64,000 bases of DNA, from the NCBI GenBank assembly GCA_036388475.1, contig DASVRT010000062.1, positions 55,237 to 119,236 on the forward strand. The letters are read 5' to 3'. Origin of the DNA: JALZHR01 sp036388475 (lineage in GTDB: Bacteria > Acidobacteriota > Blastocatellia > Pyrinomonadales > Pyrinomonadaceae). The position numbers were made by a program, and so were the translations under genes. Each line of letters begins with the position of its first letter. Positions within the stretch are counted from its first letter, which is position 1. Below the pieces are notes generated by a model. The model searched no databases, was not told the DNA's origin, and saw nothing but the letters and a program-made list of their open reading frames with translations. Positions 8,846 to 16,925 of the stretch are shown one piece after another.

Positions 8846-9883
8846 ATGAAACATTTATATAAAAATTTTGTTTCGCGGTTCGTGTTTTTCGCGGCTCTCG
8901 TTTCGCTTTTAACGGCGGCGGGCTGTCTGCCGAGCGCGCAGGAAACCAAGAGCGGCAGCCGGACGATTACCGTCTACGGCTTTTCGATTATGAAAGAAGC
9001 GCTGGAAAAAGAAATTTATCCGGCGTTTGCCGCCAAGTGGAAACGCGAGCACGGCGAGGACGTCCAATTCGTCTCGTCTTTCGCCGGTTCGGAAACCGTG
9101 ACCAATCAAATCCTGCAAGGCGCGCCCGCCGACCTCGCCATTCTTTCCATCGAGCGCGATGTAGAAAGGCTTTCGACCGCCGGCGCGGTGACGCAAAACT
9201 GGAAATCCGCGCCGCATAACAGCATCGTCAACAAAACGCCTTTCATTATTCTCGTCCGCAAGGGCAATCCGCTCGGCATTCGCGATTTTCCCGATTTGGC
9301 AAAGCCGGGCGTGAAAATCATTCATCCCGACCCCGTAAGCTCCGGCGGCGCGCAATGGTCGATTCTTTCGATTTACGGCTCGGAGCTTAAAAAAACCGAG
9401 CGCGCAGGCAGTATGAATACGACGCAGGCGCTCGAAACCTTGCAGGCAGTCTGGAAAAACGTCATTTCCACGCCCGAATCCGCCCGCGCCGCGCGGACGC
9501 AGTTTGAAACCGGCTACGGCGACGTGCTGATTACGTATGAGCTCGAAGGCTTATTGATGAAACAGGCGGACGCGCCCGTCGATGTCGTCGTGCCGCAATC
9601 GACCATTTTCAGCGAACACCCGGCAGTCGTCATCGACCGCAACGTAACCGCCGACAAACGCGCCGTCGTGCAGGGATTTCTGAGTTATCTGTGGAGCGAC
9701 GAGGCGCAGCAGTCGTTTGTCAAATACCATTTCCGCTCGATTACCAACGAATCTTATAACGACGCCAACGCCGAATTTGCCAAAATCGAGCTGCCGTTTA
9801 CGGTCGAGATGTTCGGCGGCTGGACGCGCGCTTATCCGGAAATAATCGAAAGCATCTTTCGTGATAAAGTGCAGAAAAAGTGA
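8846..9883 (+). CDS. Sulfate/thiosulfate ABC transporter, substrate-binding lipoprotein
   Basis: This 345-residue periplasmic binding protein of the Sbp/CysP family has a lipoprotein signal (LLTAAGC, Cys near residue 27) rather than the soluble form found in enterobacteria. Family features are visible: VSSFAGSETVTNQILQGAPA, followed by the DLAILS strand, and the region SSGGAQWSILSIYG, comparable to the GGARWN motif of sulfate binders. It should deliver sulfate or thiosulfate, possibly another oxyanion, to the permease encoded downstream. A GAGGAG Shine-Dalgarno precedes the ATG. The permease is separated from it by a 250-base region carrying a 21-bp repeat array. Confidence 0.9.
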   Translation: MKHLYKNFVSRFVFFAALVSLLTAAGCLPSAQETKSGSRTITVYGFSIMKEALEKEIYPAFAAKWKREHGEDVQFVSSFAGSETVTNQILQGAPADLAILSIERDVERLSTAGAVTQNWKSAPHNSIVNKTPFIILVRKGNPLGIRDFPDLAKPGVKIIHPDPVSSGGAQWSILSIYGSELKKTERAGSMNTTQALETLQAVWKNVISTPESARAARTQFETGYGDVLITYELEGLLMKQADAPVDVVVPQSTIFSEHPAVVIDRNVTADKRAVVQGFLSYLWSDEAQQSFVKYHFRSITNESYNDANAEFAKIELPFTVEMFGGWTRAYPEIIESIFRDKVQKK

Positions 9884-9929
9884 GAACTGAGAGCTGAAAA
9901 ACCCTTCCGGCACAGTTTACGGAGAATAT

Positions 9930-10061
9930 ATGCAGAATTTTGGCGCGTCGGCGCAGGCTCGCAACGTGTTGGCGCAAAGTTACAGCGAGCCGGTGCAAAG
10001 TTGCAGCAGGTCGCTGCAACTTTGCATCAACTTGGCGCAAGGTTGCAGCGACCTGCTGTAG
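9930..10061 (+). CDS. Possible 43-residue heptapeptide-repeat ORF inside a 21-bp array
   Basis: An ATG at 9930 is preceded by GGAGA at five bases, and the frame runs through the repeat array to a TAG at 10059-10061. The peptide shows a seven-residue period around a Gln-Ser/Gln-Leu core (LAQSYSE, PVQSCSR, SLQLCIN, LAQGCSD). It may be a real small protein, a chance frame through a structured repeat, or a translated spacer coupling the binding protein to the permease. The family is unknown. Confidence 0.3.
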   Translation: MQNFGASAQARNVLAQSYSEPVQSCSRSLQLCINLAQGCSDLL

Positions 10062-10073
10062 GCTCGCATTTGA
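9948..10073. repeat. 21-bp tandem array, six degenerate units, one inverted
   Basis: Units begin at 9948, 9969, 9990, 10011, 10032 and 10053, each exactly 21 bases. The unit at 10011 is in inverted orientation relative to its neighbour, giving a perfect 14-bp stem (9994-10007 with 10013-10026) around a 5-base loop. The array fills the gap between the binding protein and the permease. Confidence 0.8.
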
Positions 10074-10135
10074 CGATTGCAGAGCTGATTTTGTCTTAAA
10101 CTGATACTATTTTTCGCTTTGGAAGACTTAAAAGT

Positions 10136-10972
10136 ATGAGCGCGAATATTTCCAACGTCCGACACGTGCGCGGTTTCGACCTTGTCAAACCGTTGAGCAT
10201 AACCGCGATGGTTGCGATTATGCTGCCGCTTATCCTGCTGCCGCTGGCTTCGATTTTTATTTTCGGGACGAGCAAAGGCTTAGTTAGTTTCTGGCACGCT
10301 TTAACGGCGTCGGAAGCGATTTTCGCGCTTCAGCTTTCGATTGTGACGAGCTTCTGGGCGACGGTTTTCAACGTTATTTTCGGCTTGTTCGCCGCTTATG
10401 TGCTGACGAAATATAATTTCTGGGGACGCAACGCGCTAATCGTCATCATTTCGCTGCCGACGGCGATTCCGACGGCGGTTGCCGGATTTGCGCTGCTTCT
10501 GCTCTGGGGTCCGTACGGAACGCTCGGACGACTGCTCGAACCGCAGGGCATCCAGATAATGTTTACGGCTTCGGCGGTCATTCTGGCTAATATTTTTGTC
10601 ACGTTTCCGCTGGCGTTCGGCGTTATCAAGCCGGTTTACGAGACGATGAGCCAGTCGCTCGAAGAAGCGTCGGCGACGATGGGCGCGACGCGGTGGCAAA
10701 CGTTCCGGCACGTTACCTTGCCGAGCCTGCGCGGCGCGATTGTGACCGGCGCTTTGCTGACGTTTGCGCGCGCGGTCGGCGAATTCGGCTCGACGATTCT
10801 GGTTTCGGGCAATCTCGCCTCGCGTACGCAAACCGCGCCGCTGTATATTTTCTCCAAATTCAACGAAGGTCAGGTCGAAGCGGCAAACGCGATTGCGATT
10901 GTGCTGGCGATTTTTTCTTTTTTGATTTTCAGTATCCTATTTTTCGCGCGCGACTGGCTGGAGACAGAATAA
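10136..10972 (+). CDS. cysT: Sulfate-type ABC transporter permease
   Basis: This 278-residue inner-membrane protein has about six membrane segments and belongs to the CysT/CysW/ModB permease group. The cytoplasmic EAA loop that contacts the ATPase is clear (EEASATMGATRWQTFRHVTLP, about 180-200), followed by the family region GEFGSTILVSGN. Usual sulfate systems have two permeases, CysT and CysW; only one is present here, so it may work as a homodimer as in molybdate transporters, or have its partner elsewhere. The symbol reflects family similarity, not proven specificity. Confidence 0.88.
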   Translation: MSANISNVRHVRGFDLVKPLSITAMVAIMLPLILLPLASIFIFGTSKGLVSFWHALTASEAIFALQLSIVTSFWATVFNVIFGLFAAYVLTKYNFWGRNALIVIISLPTAIPTAVAGFALLLLWGPYGTLGRLLEPQGIQIMFTASAVILANIFVTFPLAFGVIKPVYETMSQSLEEASATMGATRWQTFRHVTLPSLRGAIVTGALLTFARAVGEFGSTILVSGNLASRTQTAPLYIFSKFNEGQVEAANAIAIVLAIFSFLIFSILFFARDWLETE

Positions 10973-10975
10973 ACG

Positions 10976-11061
10976 CTGAATGATGAACGCGGAACGCGCG
11001 AACTGCACATTCCGCGTTTCATTATTCTTAATTCATCGCCTACGCGTTCATCATTTAATTA
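10976..11061. repeat. Inverted repeat with TGAATGA/GAACGCG units between permease and ATPase genes
   Basis: The left part (TGAATGATGAACGCGGAACG) and the right part (ATTCCGCGTTTCATTATTC, then CGCGTTCATCATTTAA) are complementary in blocks. The element ends at the cysA start codon, which has no Shine-Dalgarno of its own. Confidence 0.6.
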
Positions 11062-12198
11062 ATGGTTGAGCCAAACGAAAACAAAATAATCGCCGTCAGC
11101 GTCCGGGATGTCAGCAAGAGCTTCGGCGCGGCAGTCGTTCTCGAAGACATTAATTTCGATGTTGACGAAGGCGAGACGGTCGTTCTGCTCGGCGCTTCGG
11201 GAAGCGGCAAAACGACGATTCTGCGCGTCATCGCCGGATTGGAAAAACCCGATTCCGGGCGCATTATACTGCACGGCAAAGACGTTACCGAAATGCCCGC
11301 GCGCGAACGCGGCGTCGGCGTTATCTTTCAATCCTACGCGCTTTTTCCGAAAATGAGCGTCGAGCAAAATATCGGTTACGGCTTGCGCCTGCGCCGTCGC
11401 CCGAAAAGCGAAATCAGGGAAACCGTCAACGGTTTAATCGAGCTTATCGGGCTGGAAGAACATCGCCGCAAACATCCCTCGCAGCTTTCCGGCGGGCAGC
11501 AGCAGCGCGTCGCCATCGCCCGCGCGCTCGCCTATAAACCGGAGGTTTTGCTGTTTGACGAGCCGTTCGGCGCGCTCGACGCGCAGATTCGCACGCGTCT
11601 GCGGCGCGAGATTCGCGCGCTTTTGAAAAAAATCAACGTGCCTTCGATTTTTATCACGCACGACCAGGAAGAAGCTTTGGAACTGGGCGATCGCATCGCC
11701 GTGCTGAACGCCGGTCGGCTCGAACAAATCGGCACGCCCTACGACGTCTACAACACGCCCGCGACCGAATACGTCGCCACCTTTGTCGGCGCGGCGAATC
11801 TTTTGCTCGGCGTCATTCGCGAACAGAGTTTTGAAGTCGAAAACGTCCGGTTAGAAATCGAAGACCAGACGAATTTCCGCGATGGGCAATCGGTCAAGCT
11901 GGTTTTTCGTCCCGAAGACGTTTTTCTGCGAAAGCCGGAAAATCTGACGCAGCATTACCAAAAACTAACGGACGCCGCGGTCGAGGAAATCAATTTTGTC
12001 GGCGCGTTTGAAAGAGTCGTCGTCAGGCTGGATTTATCGACCCGCCAGCCGATTATCATCACTAGACCGAAAACCGAAACAACGGCTTTTCCGCTTCACG
12101 TCGGGCAAAAAGTGACGGTCGGCTTGGTTCGTTTCCGCATTTTGCCGAATTTCACGCTCGCCTCCGAGCGTTCCAGTCGGACGGTTGACGCCGGCTGA
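11062..12198 (+). CDS. cysA: Sulfate-type ABC transporter ATP-binding protein
   Basis: This 378-residue ATPase energises the permease at the inner face of the membrane. All nucleotide-binding motifs are present: Walker A GASGSGKTT, Q loop FQSYALFPKMS, signature LSGGQQQRVAIARAL, Walker B VLLFDEPFGALD and H loop ITHDQEEALEL. The C-terminal 130 residues form a regulatory/TOBE-like domain as in CysA, ModC and PotA. Its position after the binding protein and permease supports a sulfate or related oxyanion substrate. It converges with the next gene, leaving only three bases between the two stop codons. Confidence 0.92.
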   Translation: MVEPNENKIIAVSVRDVSKSFGAAVVLEDINFDVDEGETVVLLGASGSGKTTILRVIAGLEKPDSGRIILHGKDVTEMPARERGVGVIFQSYALFPKMSVEQNIGYGLRLRRRPKSEIRETVNGLIELIGLEEHRRKHPSQLSGGQQQRVAIARALAYKPEVLLFDEPFGALDAQIRTRLRREIRALLKKINVPSIFITHDQEEALELGDRIAVLNAGRLEQIGTPYDVYNTPATEYVATFVGAANLLLGVIREQSFEVENVRLEIEDQTNFRDGQSVKLVFRPEDVFLRKPENLTQHYQKLTDAAVEEINFVGAFERVVVRLDLSTRQPIIITRPKTETTAFPLHVGQKVTVGLVRFRILPNFTLASERSSRTVDAG

Positions 12199-12201
12199 AA
12201 T

Positions 12202-12969
12202 TTACAGCTTGCGCTCCAATTTCTCTTTCAGCGAATCGAGCCGTTTTTGCGCTTCGACGGCTTCGGGCGATTTCGGAAACTTCGTTAAAATTTCCCGCCA
12301 CGCCGCGCCGTCGTAATGCAAAATTTTCGTGTTCGGATTGAAAACGAATCCGACGTCCAACCGTCGATAGCGGTCGAGGCTCGTGTAATTTAAATAAAAG
12401 CTATGAACCGGCGCGCCCGTCGCCGTCATCTCGCGCCGGCTCAAACGCCGCGTGGCTTCACGTGAAATCACCGCGGCGTTTTCCTCGACCAAATCGCCGA
12501 ACAATAAAAGCATCGCCGGACGAAGCGCGGATTTCGGAAAATTTTCGAGAAAAATCGTCGCCCGCTCGATTTGGTCAAAGCCTTCGGACGATTGCACCAA
12601 CCGCGCCAGACGCTCGTCGTCGCCGCGCCGAAATTTTCCGACGACCGCTTCCGCCTGCACCCACCCGACGCCTTCCGCCGACAGATTAACGCGATAAAAC
12701 GTTACGCCGTCGGCATCTTTCGCGCCAGAAATCGAAATCGCCCGCCCGCGCCGCATTCGTTGAATAGGCATCGCGTAAAGACTCGGCGACGCGCGCAAAA
12801 CGGCGAGCCGTTCGTCGACGACGATTGCCGAATTTCCGTTTTCACGCGGAATTTGATTTTGAGCGACCGGCTTTTTGGCGGAAATCGCCGAACGGCGTTT
12901 TTTCTGCGCTTGAATTTGGACGGCGAAAGCGAGAAAAACGAGCAGAAGTACGTGAAACGTGGGTTTCAT
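12202..12969 (-). CDS. Exported SH3-domain hypothetical protein
   Basis: A 255-residue protein starting at the ATG at 12969, which has a good GGGAGAAG Shine-Dalgarno and opens a signal peptide (cleavage near IQAQ, about residue 21); an earlier in-frame ATG at 12996 has neither. Residues about 55-115 look like a bacterial SH3 domain (LAVLRASPSLYAMPIQRMRRG ... GVGWVQAEAVVG). The C-terminal half is helical, with Leu/Glu-rich segments, and includes KILHYDGAAWREILTKFPKSPEA, resembling a TPR-like ending. A role in the envelope is likely but unproven. It follows ruvC on the same strand with a 33-base gap. Confidence 0.78.
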   Translation of the reverse strand: MKPTFHVLLLVFLAFAVQIQAQKKRRSAISAKKPVAQNQIPRENGNSAIVVDERLAVLRASPSLYAMPIQRMRRGRAISISGAKDADGVTFYRVNLSAEGVGWVQAEAVVGKFRRGDDERLARLVQSSEGFDQIERATIFLENFPKSALRPAMLLLFGDLVEENAAVISREATRRLSRREMTATGAPVHSFYLNYTSLDRYRRLDVGFVFNPNTKILHYDGAAWREILTKFPKSPEAVEAQKRLDSLKEKLERKL

Positions 12970-13002
12970 ATGGGCTTCTCCCTTTGAAAAACGCAAAATC
13001 GT

Positions 13003-13515
13003 TTAACGCCTGAGCTTCAATTTTGCATTTTTGATTTTGTCCTGCACGCCGGCGTGATGAAAATGACAGATGGCATTTGCCAACGCGTCGGCGGCGTCGT
13101 GCGGCGCGGGCGCTTTTTGAAGACGCAAAAGCACGCGAACCATTTCCTGAACCTGGTGTTTTTCGGCATTTCCGTAGCCGACCACCGTTTGCTTGACAAG
13201 GCGCGGGCTGTATTCGGCAATCTCCAGATTGTTTTGTTCACCTAAGAGAAGCACGACGCCCCTGACTTGTCCGAGCTTTAAAACGACGTTGACATTGACC
13301 GCATAAAACGCTTCTTCAACCGAAATCACGTCGGGCTGAAATTTTTGAATCACCTCCGAAACACCAGTGTAAACTTTCAAAAGCCGCTTGGAAAACTTTT
13401 CGCGCGGGCTGGATTTGACCGTGCCGAAATCGACCAGATGGTATTTCAATCCGACGCCTTCGACCACGCCCCAACCGAGCGTCTCGCTTCCCGGGTCAAT
13501 GCCTAAAACTTTCAT
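13003..13515 (-). CDS. ruvC: Crossover junction endodeoxyribonuclease RuvC
   Basis: This 170-residue nuclease resolves Holliday junctions with the RuvAB helicase. The catalytic acidic residues are visible in GIDPGSETLGWG (Asp), VISVEEAFY (Glu) and HDAADALANAI (His and Asp pair). The start at 13515 is set by homology (MKVLGIDPGS); the extension to 13539 would be encoded by repeat units. The leader just upstream consists of period-7 repeats and contains no normal Shine-Dalgarno. yebC lies upstream on the same strand, a common neighbour, but ruvA and ruvB are not in the window. Confidence 0.95.
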   Translation of the reverse strand: MKVLGIDPGSETLGWGVVEGVGLKYHLVDFGTVKSSPREKFSKRLLKVYTGVSEVIQKFQPDVISVEEAFYAVNVNVVLKLGQVRGVVLLLGEQNNLEIAEYSPRLVKQTVVGYGNAEKHQVQEMVRVLLRLQKAPAPHDAADALANAICHFHHAGVQDKIKNAKLKLRR

Positions 13516-13549
13516 TTCGTAATACGTAATACGCAACACGTAAGACGCT
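13516..13549. repeat. Period-7 tandem repeat at the ruvC start
   Basis: Four units of seven bases (GTAATAC, GTAATAC, GCAACAC, GTAAGAC) stand directly upstream of the ruvC ATG. No complementary arm is evident, so this is a direct repeat only. Confidence 0.65.
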
Positions 13550-13983
13550 CGTAAAAGCCAATCAGGAAGCTCTGATTTTCCTGATTAACGGGAAAGCTGT
13601 CGTTTGATTTTATCAACATTATAATTTAACTCCAAATATTTTCTCTCGTCAATAGATTTTTAGTCTTTTGGCGATAAAATCTGACAGTAAGCTTCAAAAG
13701 AAGCGCTGCGCGGAATCGGCAAAATCACGCATCTTGTTGATTTGGTTCGAGATAATAATCCTTAACTATATCTGTCGAAATTGAAGAGCTTGTCCGGCAT
13801 ATTTGATTTTGTTAAGAAAAAAAGCTCTCGTTCCGAAAAATTTTCGCGGCTCAATAAACATTTCGTGTTAATGCGCGCGGTTCTTGCCGAACTTTAGAAC
13901 GCAGAAAATCTTTCGTGTTTTTTCCTTCCGCCAAATCTCGCGCGGCAGTTTTAACGGGAGATTTTCGTATCGAATATTACGTC
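13550..13983. other. Intergenic region between yebC and ruvC
   Basis: About 430 AT-rich bases without a convincing gene. A 9-bp stem AATCAGGAA / TTCCTGATT (13560-13586) and a TATAAT-like box on the minus strand near 13627 (reading ATTATA on the plus strand) could belong to a ruvC promoter. Nothing else is recognised. Confidence 0.4.
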
Positions 13984-14724
13984 TTATTCCATTTCCGATT
14001 CGTCAATATCGAAGTTGGCATAGACTTTCTGTACGTCGTCGTGGTCGTCGAGCGCTTCATAAAGCTTGAGCATCTGTTTGGCGTCCGCGCCTTCCAGAGC
14101 GGTGTAGTTTTGCGGAATCATCGAAATTTCCGCCGCCTGCGGCTCGATGCCCGCCGTTTTTATCGCTTCGTGAACGGGTTCGAAATTTTCCGGCGCGGTG
14201 TAGATTTCAAAAACGTCGCCTTCCGCCTGCATATCGTCCGCGCCCGCTTCCAGAGCGATTTCAAAAAGCTCGTCTTCCGCTTTGGCGTCTTTGTCCACGA
14301 CGATGTAGCCTTTTTTGTCGAACATCCACGCGACCGAGCCGGATTCGCCGAGATTGCCGCCGTTTTTCGAGAAGAGATGCCGGAGTTCGGCGACCGTCCG
14401 ATTGCGGTTGTCGGTCATCGTCTCGACCATCACGGCGACGCCGCCGACGCCGTAGCCTTCATACGTGATTTCCTCGTAATTGACGCCTTCGAGCTCGCCC
14501 GTGCCGCGTTTGATGGCGCGCGCAATCGTATCAATCGGCATATTTTGCGCCTTCGCGTCGTTGACCGCTTTTCGCAGACGCGCATTGGCATCGACGTCGC
14601 CGCTGCCGCCGGTGCGCGCCGCGACCGTGATTTCTTTAATCAGCTTGGTAAAAATTTTGCCGCGCTTGGCGTCGAGCGCGCCTTTTTTGTGCTTGATAGT
14701 ATGCCACTTGGAATGTCCCGACAT
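13984..14724 (-). CDS. yebC: YebC/PmpR family protein
   Basis: This 246-residue protein carries the family start MSGHSKWHTIKHKKGALDAK and the conserved segments ARTGGSGDVDANARLRKAV and EGYGVGGVAVMVE. YebC/PmpR proteins were first described as transcription regulators and later tied to translation of proline-rich stretches at the ribosome. Length is normal and the start is fixed by the conserved N-terminus. It lies upstream of ruvC, as in many bacteria. Confidence 0.96.
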   Translation of the reverse strand: MSGHSKWHTIKHKKGALDAKRGKIFTKLIKEITVAARTGGSGDVDANARLRKAVNDAKAQNMPIDTIARAIKRGTGELEGVNYEEITYEGYGVGGVAVMVETMTDNRNRTVAELRHLFSKNGGNLGESGSVAWMFDKKGYIVVDKDAKAEDELFEIALEAGADDMQAEGDVFEIYTAPENFEPVHEAIKTAGIEPQAAEISMIPQNYTALEGADAKQMLKLYEALDDHDDVQKVYANFDIDESEME

Positions 14725-14874
14725 TCTTGTTTTTCCTCTTTATTGACTGAATTTTAAGAATTAGTGAAAAAGGCAATATAGCACGCCGAAAATTTAGCGC
14801 GCAACTGGCGCTTTTGTTACACGGCTGTTGCCTGCGCGTGTTTTAATCAAAGCGAAACGATAAAAGGAAACCGT

Positions 14875-15036
14875 ATGTCGAAAGAATTAACCGTGTTGAT
14901 AATCGGATTTTTGGGCTTATTCGCAAATTTTCTATGTCTCGGGACAACCATTCAAAATCAACATAATTCGGACGCCCAAACGTTGGTTTTATTTTTCGCG
15001 TTTGAAATTCAGCTTTCGCTCTCTGCTTTTTCTTAA
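14875..15036 (+). CDS. Candidate 53-residue small membrane protein
   Basis: An ATG at 14875 is preceded by AAAAGGAAA at a proper distance. The peptide opens with MSKELTVLIIGFLGLFANF, a plausible membrane segment, and has a second hydrophobic stretch (TLVLFFAFEIQLSLSAF). It lies in the 350-base gap between yebC and yggU on the opposite strand. The rest of this gap shows nothing recognisable. No family is known, and it could be a chance frame. Confidence 0.35.
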   Translation: MSKELTVLIIGFLGLFANFLCLGTTIQNQHNSDAQTLVLFFAFEIQLSLSAFS

Positions 15037-15072
15037 TCTGTTTTTTGACGAAAAACCTTGTCATTAAGAGCT

Positions 15073-15360
15073 TTAAACGCCGGTCAGCTTCAAAAAATCC
15101 TTTGCGTTCACGCCCGAAATTTTTACCTGTTTGGTTCTGGCGCTCTGACCGCTCAGGATTTCGACCGCGCTTCTGGAAACGCCGAACGTCTTTGACAAAA
15201 GCCTGACGAGTTCCGCGTTTGCCGCGCCGTCAACCGGCGGCGAAGCGAGGCGAATCTTCAACGCGCCGTCGTAACCTCCGACGATTTCGCTTTTCGCGGC
15301 GCGCGGCACGACCTTGACGCTAAAAACCAGAGCGTTATTTTTTTCTGCCAGTCTAATCAA
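15073..15360 (-). CDS. yggU: DUF167 / YggU family protein
   Basis: This 95-residue cytoplasmic protein belongs to the DUF167 (UPF0235) family. The conserved core VKVVPRAAKSEIVG ... LKIRLASPPVDGAANAEL is intact, ending in a short helix-strand. The biochemical role of the family is not known. Its ATG overlaps the stop of yggT by four bases, so translation is coupled in a yggS-yggT-yggU order, the same as in E. coli. Confidence 0.93.
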   Translation of the reverse strand: MIRLAEKNNALVFSVKVVPRAAKSEIVGGYDGALKIRLASPPVDGAANAELVRLLSKTFGVSRSAVEILSGQSARTKQVKISGVNAKDFLKLTGV

Positions 15361-15950
15361 GAAATATCAAACACGCGCAAAACCATAATTTGCAGCAATT
15401 GTATTAAAATCAAAAGAACCATCGCCGAAATATCAAACATCCCGATGGGCGGAATCAGGCGTTGAAAAGGAATCAAAACCGGGTCGGTAACTCTTTTGAC
15501 AAATCCCAGAAACGTATTTCTGGTAAACACAAACCAGGACGAAATAAAGCGTATAAAAATCAGCAAAACGTAAACGCTGAGCACGGCGTAAAGCAGGATT
15601 CCGATTATCCATTTGACGTTTCCGTTCGTTATTCCCTCTTTCAAAACGTCAATAATAAAAAACGCGTTGCCGATAATTTGCAGCGCGAAATAAGCCAGAA
15701 ACGCGGAAATCAAAATCGTGACGATGGGCGCGAGCCGCGTGTCGAGGCGAAAATTGGCGAGAAATCTCGCCGCCGGATAAACAAAACGGTCGGTGCGCTT
15801 TTTCAGGTGATAGGAAAATCTGCCGATTTTGCCGAAAGGATTCGGGTCGGAATAATTAAAAATCAGGCGCAACGTCAAAAACGCGATGAAAATTAACATC
15901 GCATAAAGAACGACGGTGCTGATAATCGGATAAATTAATCTCGTTAACAT
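15357..15950 (-). CDS. yggT: YggT family membrane protein
   Basis: This 197-residue inner-membrane protein has four or five hydrophobic segments arranged as two YggT halves. The second half carries the family motif RFISSWFVFTRNTFLGFVKRVTDPVLIPFQRLIPP, of which the part TDPVLIPFQRLIPP is most conserved. YggT proteins have been linked to osmotic and ion tolerance and, near division genes, to envelope assembly. It lies between yggS and yggU in one operon. Confidence 0.92.
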   Translation of the reverse strand: MLTRLIYPIISTVVLYAMLIFIAFLTLRLIFNYSDPNPFGKIGRFSYHLKKRTDRFVYPAARFLANFRLDTRLAPIVTILISAFLAYFALQIIGNAFFIIDVLKEGITNGNVKWIIGILLYAVLSVYVLLIFIRFISSWFVFTRNTFLGFVKRVTDPVLIPFQRLIPPIGMFDISAMVLLILIQLLQIMVLRVFDIS

Positions 15951-15967
15951 AAATTCGATAAACTTTT

Positions 15968-16657
15968 TCAGCGCTTCAAATAATTTCTCTCGCCGAAAAT
16001 CGCCGTGCCGACGCGCACGTGCGTTGCGCCTTCTTCAATCGCCGCTTCAAAATCGTGGCTCATTCCCATCGAAAGCTTTCCGCCGGGCAAAAGCCGGTCG
16101 CGCCAGCCGCGCAATCCGGCGAAAAACGGTCGAACCTTTTCGACATCGTCAAAAAACGGCGGCAAAGTCATCAAGCCTTCGAGCCTTAGATGCCGGCACG
16201 CGCGCAAATATTCGATTAATTCCGGCAAATCCTTTTCGTCGATTCCCGCTTTGGTCGCTTCGCGCGCCAAATCGACCTGCACGAAAACCGAAAGCGCCGA
16301 AACATTTTCTTCAATACAGATACGCTCCAGACGCGCGGCGAGTTCGACCGAATCGAGCGTGTGAATCGCGTCGAAAAGCCTGACCGCTTTGCGCGCCTTG
16401 TTCGATTGCAGGTGCCCGATGAGATGCCACTGCGCCGTTGCGCGCCCGATTTGCGGAATTTTCCCTTCGGCTTCCTGAACTTTATTTTCGCCCAGAACGC
16501 CCGCGCCTGCTTCGATTGCCTCGCGCAAAACCGCGACCGGATGAGTTTTGCTGACGGCAATCAAAGTGATTTCCGCTGCGTTTCTGCCCGCTTTTTGCGC
16601 CGCCGCGGCGATTTGTTCTTTAACTTTTGCCAGCCGCTCTGCCAAATTTTCCGCCAT
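15968..16657 (-). CDS. yggS: PLP homeostasis protein YggS/PLPBP
   Basis: This 229-residue member of the YggS family binds pyridoxal 5'-phosphate without a known catalytic turnover and keeps vitamin B6 and amino-acid pools in balance. The PLP lysine lies in ITLIAVSKTHPVAVLREAI, and the later motifs GENKVQEAEGK, WHLIGHLQSNKARKAV and LSMGMSHDFEAAIEEGATHVR (partial family match) are all present. It starts the yggS-yggT-yggU operon. The leader contains a short repeat hairpin at 16689-16730. Confidence 0.95.
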   Translation of the reverse strand: MAENLAERLAKVKEQIAAAAQKAGRNAAEITLIAVSKTHPVAVLREAIEAGAGVLGENKVQEAEGKIPQIGRATAQWHLIGHLQSNKARKAVRLFDAIHTLDSVELAARLERICIEENVSALSVFVQVDLAREATKAGIDEKDLPELIEYLRACRHLRLEGLMTLPPFFDDVEKVRPFFAGLRGWRDRLLPGGKLSMGMSHDFEAAIEEGATHVRVGTAIFGERNYLKR

Positions 16658-16688
16658 TGATTAGATGATAAAAGAAACGGCGAAAAAT

Positions 16689-16730
16689 CGTAAATCGTAA
16701 AACGCTTTCAACGGCGTTTCGCGATTTACG
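16689..16730. repeat. Short inverted repeat of ATCGTAAA units
   Basis: CGTAAATCGTAAAACG (16689-16704) pairs with CGTTTCGCGATTTACG (16715-16730) with one or two mismatches. It lies between the divergent yggS and tRNA-Leu genes. Confidence 0.6.
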
Positions 16731-16742
16731 ACGCGCGGCAAC

Positions 16743-16772
16743 TTGTCATTTGCCCGTCTGAAATTGTATAGT
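16743..16772 (+). promoter_or_regulatory. tRNA-Leu promoter
   Basis: TTGTCA (16743-16748), an 18-base spacer and TATAGT (16767-16772) end 11 bases before the tRNA. Confidence 0.65.
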
Positions 16773-16782
16773 TTCTTTTTGC

Positions 16783-16866
16783 GCGGACGTGGCGGAACTG
16801 GTAGACGCGCAGGTCTCAGAAGCCTGTTCTCGTGAGGGAGTGGAAGTTCGATTCTTCTCGTCCGCA
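16783..16866 (+). tRNA. tRNA-Leu (CAG)
   Basis: An 84-base cloverleaf with a 7-bp acceptor stem GCGGACG / CGTCCGC, a D loop with GGTAGAC, an anticodon stem CAGGT/GCCTG holding loop CTCAGAA (anticodon CAG), the long variable arm typical of class II leucine tRNAs, and a GTTCGATTC T loop. CCA is not encoded. Confidence 0.96.
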
Positions 16867-16881
16867 TTTTGATTGGGAAAG

Positions 16882-16920
16882 AAAAAGGCGAGAATCTGTA
16901 AATTCTCGCCTTTTTCTTTT
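16882..16920 (+). terminator. Strong Rho-independent terminator after tRNA-Leu
   Basis: AAAAAGGCGAGAAT pairs with ATTCTCGCCTTTTT, followed by further T. The stem core GGCGAGA is shared with the terminator after recA. It also lies at the 3' end of the convergent gene 16926-17885. Confidence 0.92.
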
Positions 16921-16925
16921 GCATT

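Noticed and set aside
14843..15064. A 73-residue minus-strand frame in the yebC-yggU gap
   Set aside because: It is Arg/Lys-rich with no ribosome site; the opposite strand has a better small candidate at 14875.
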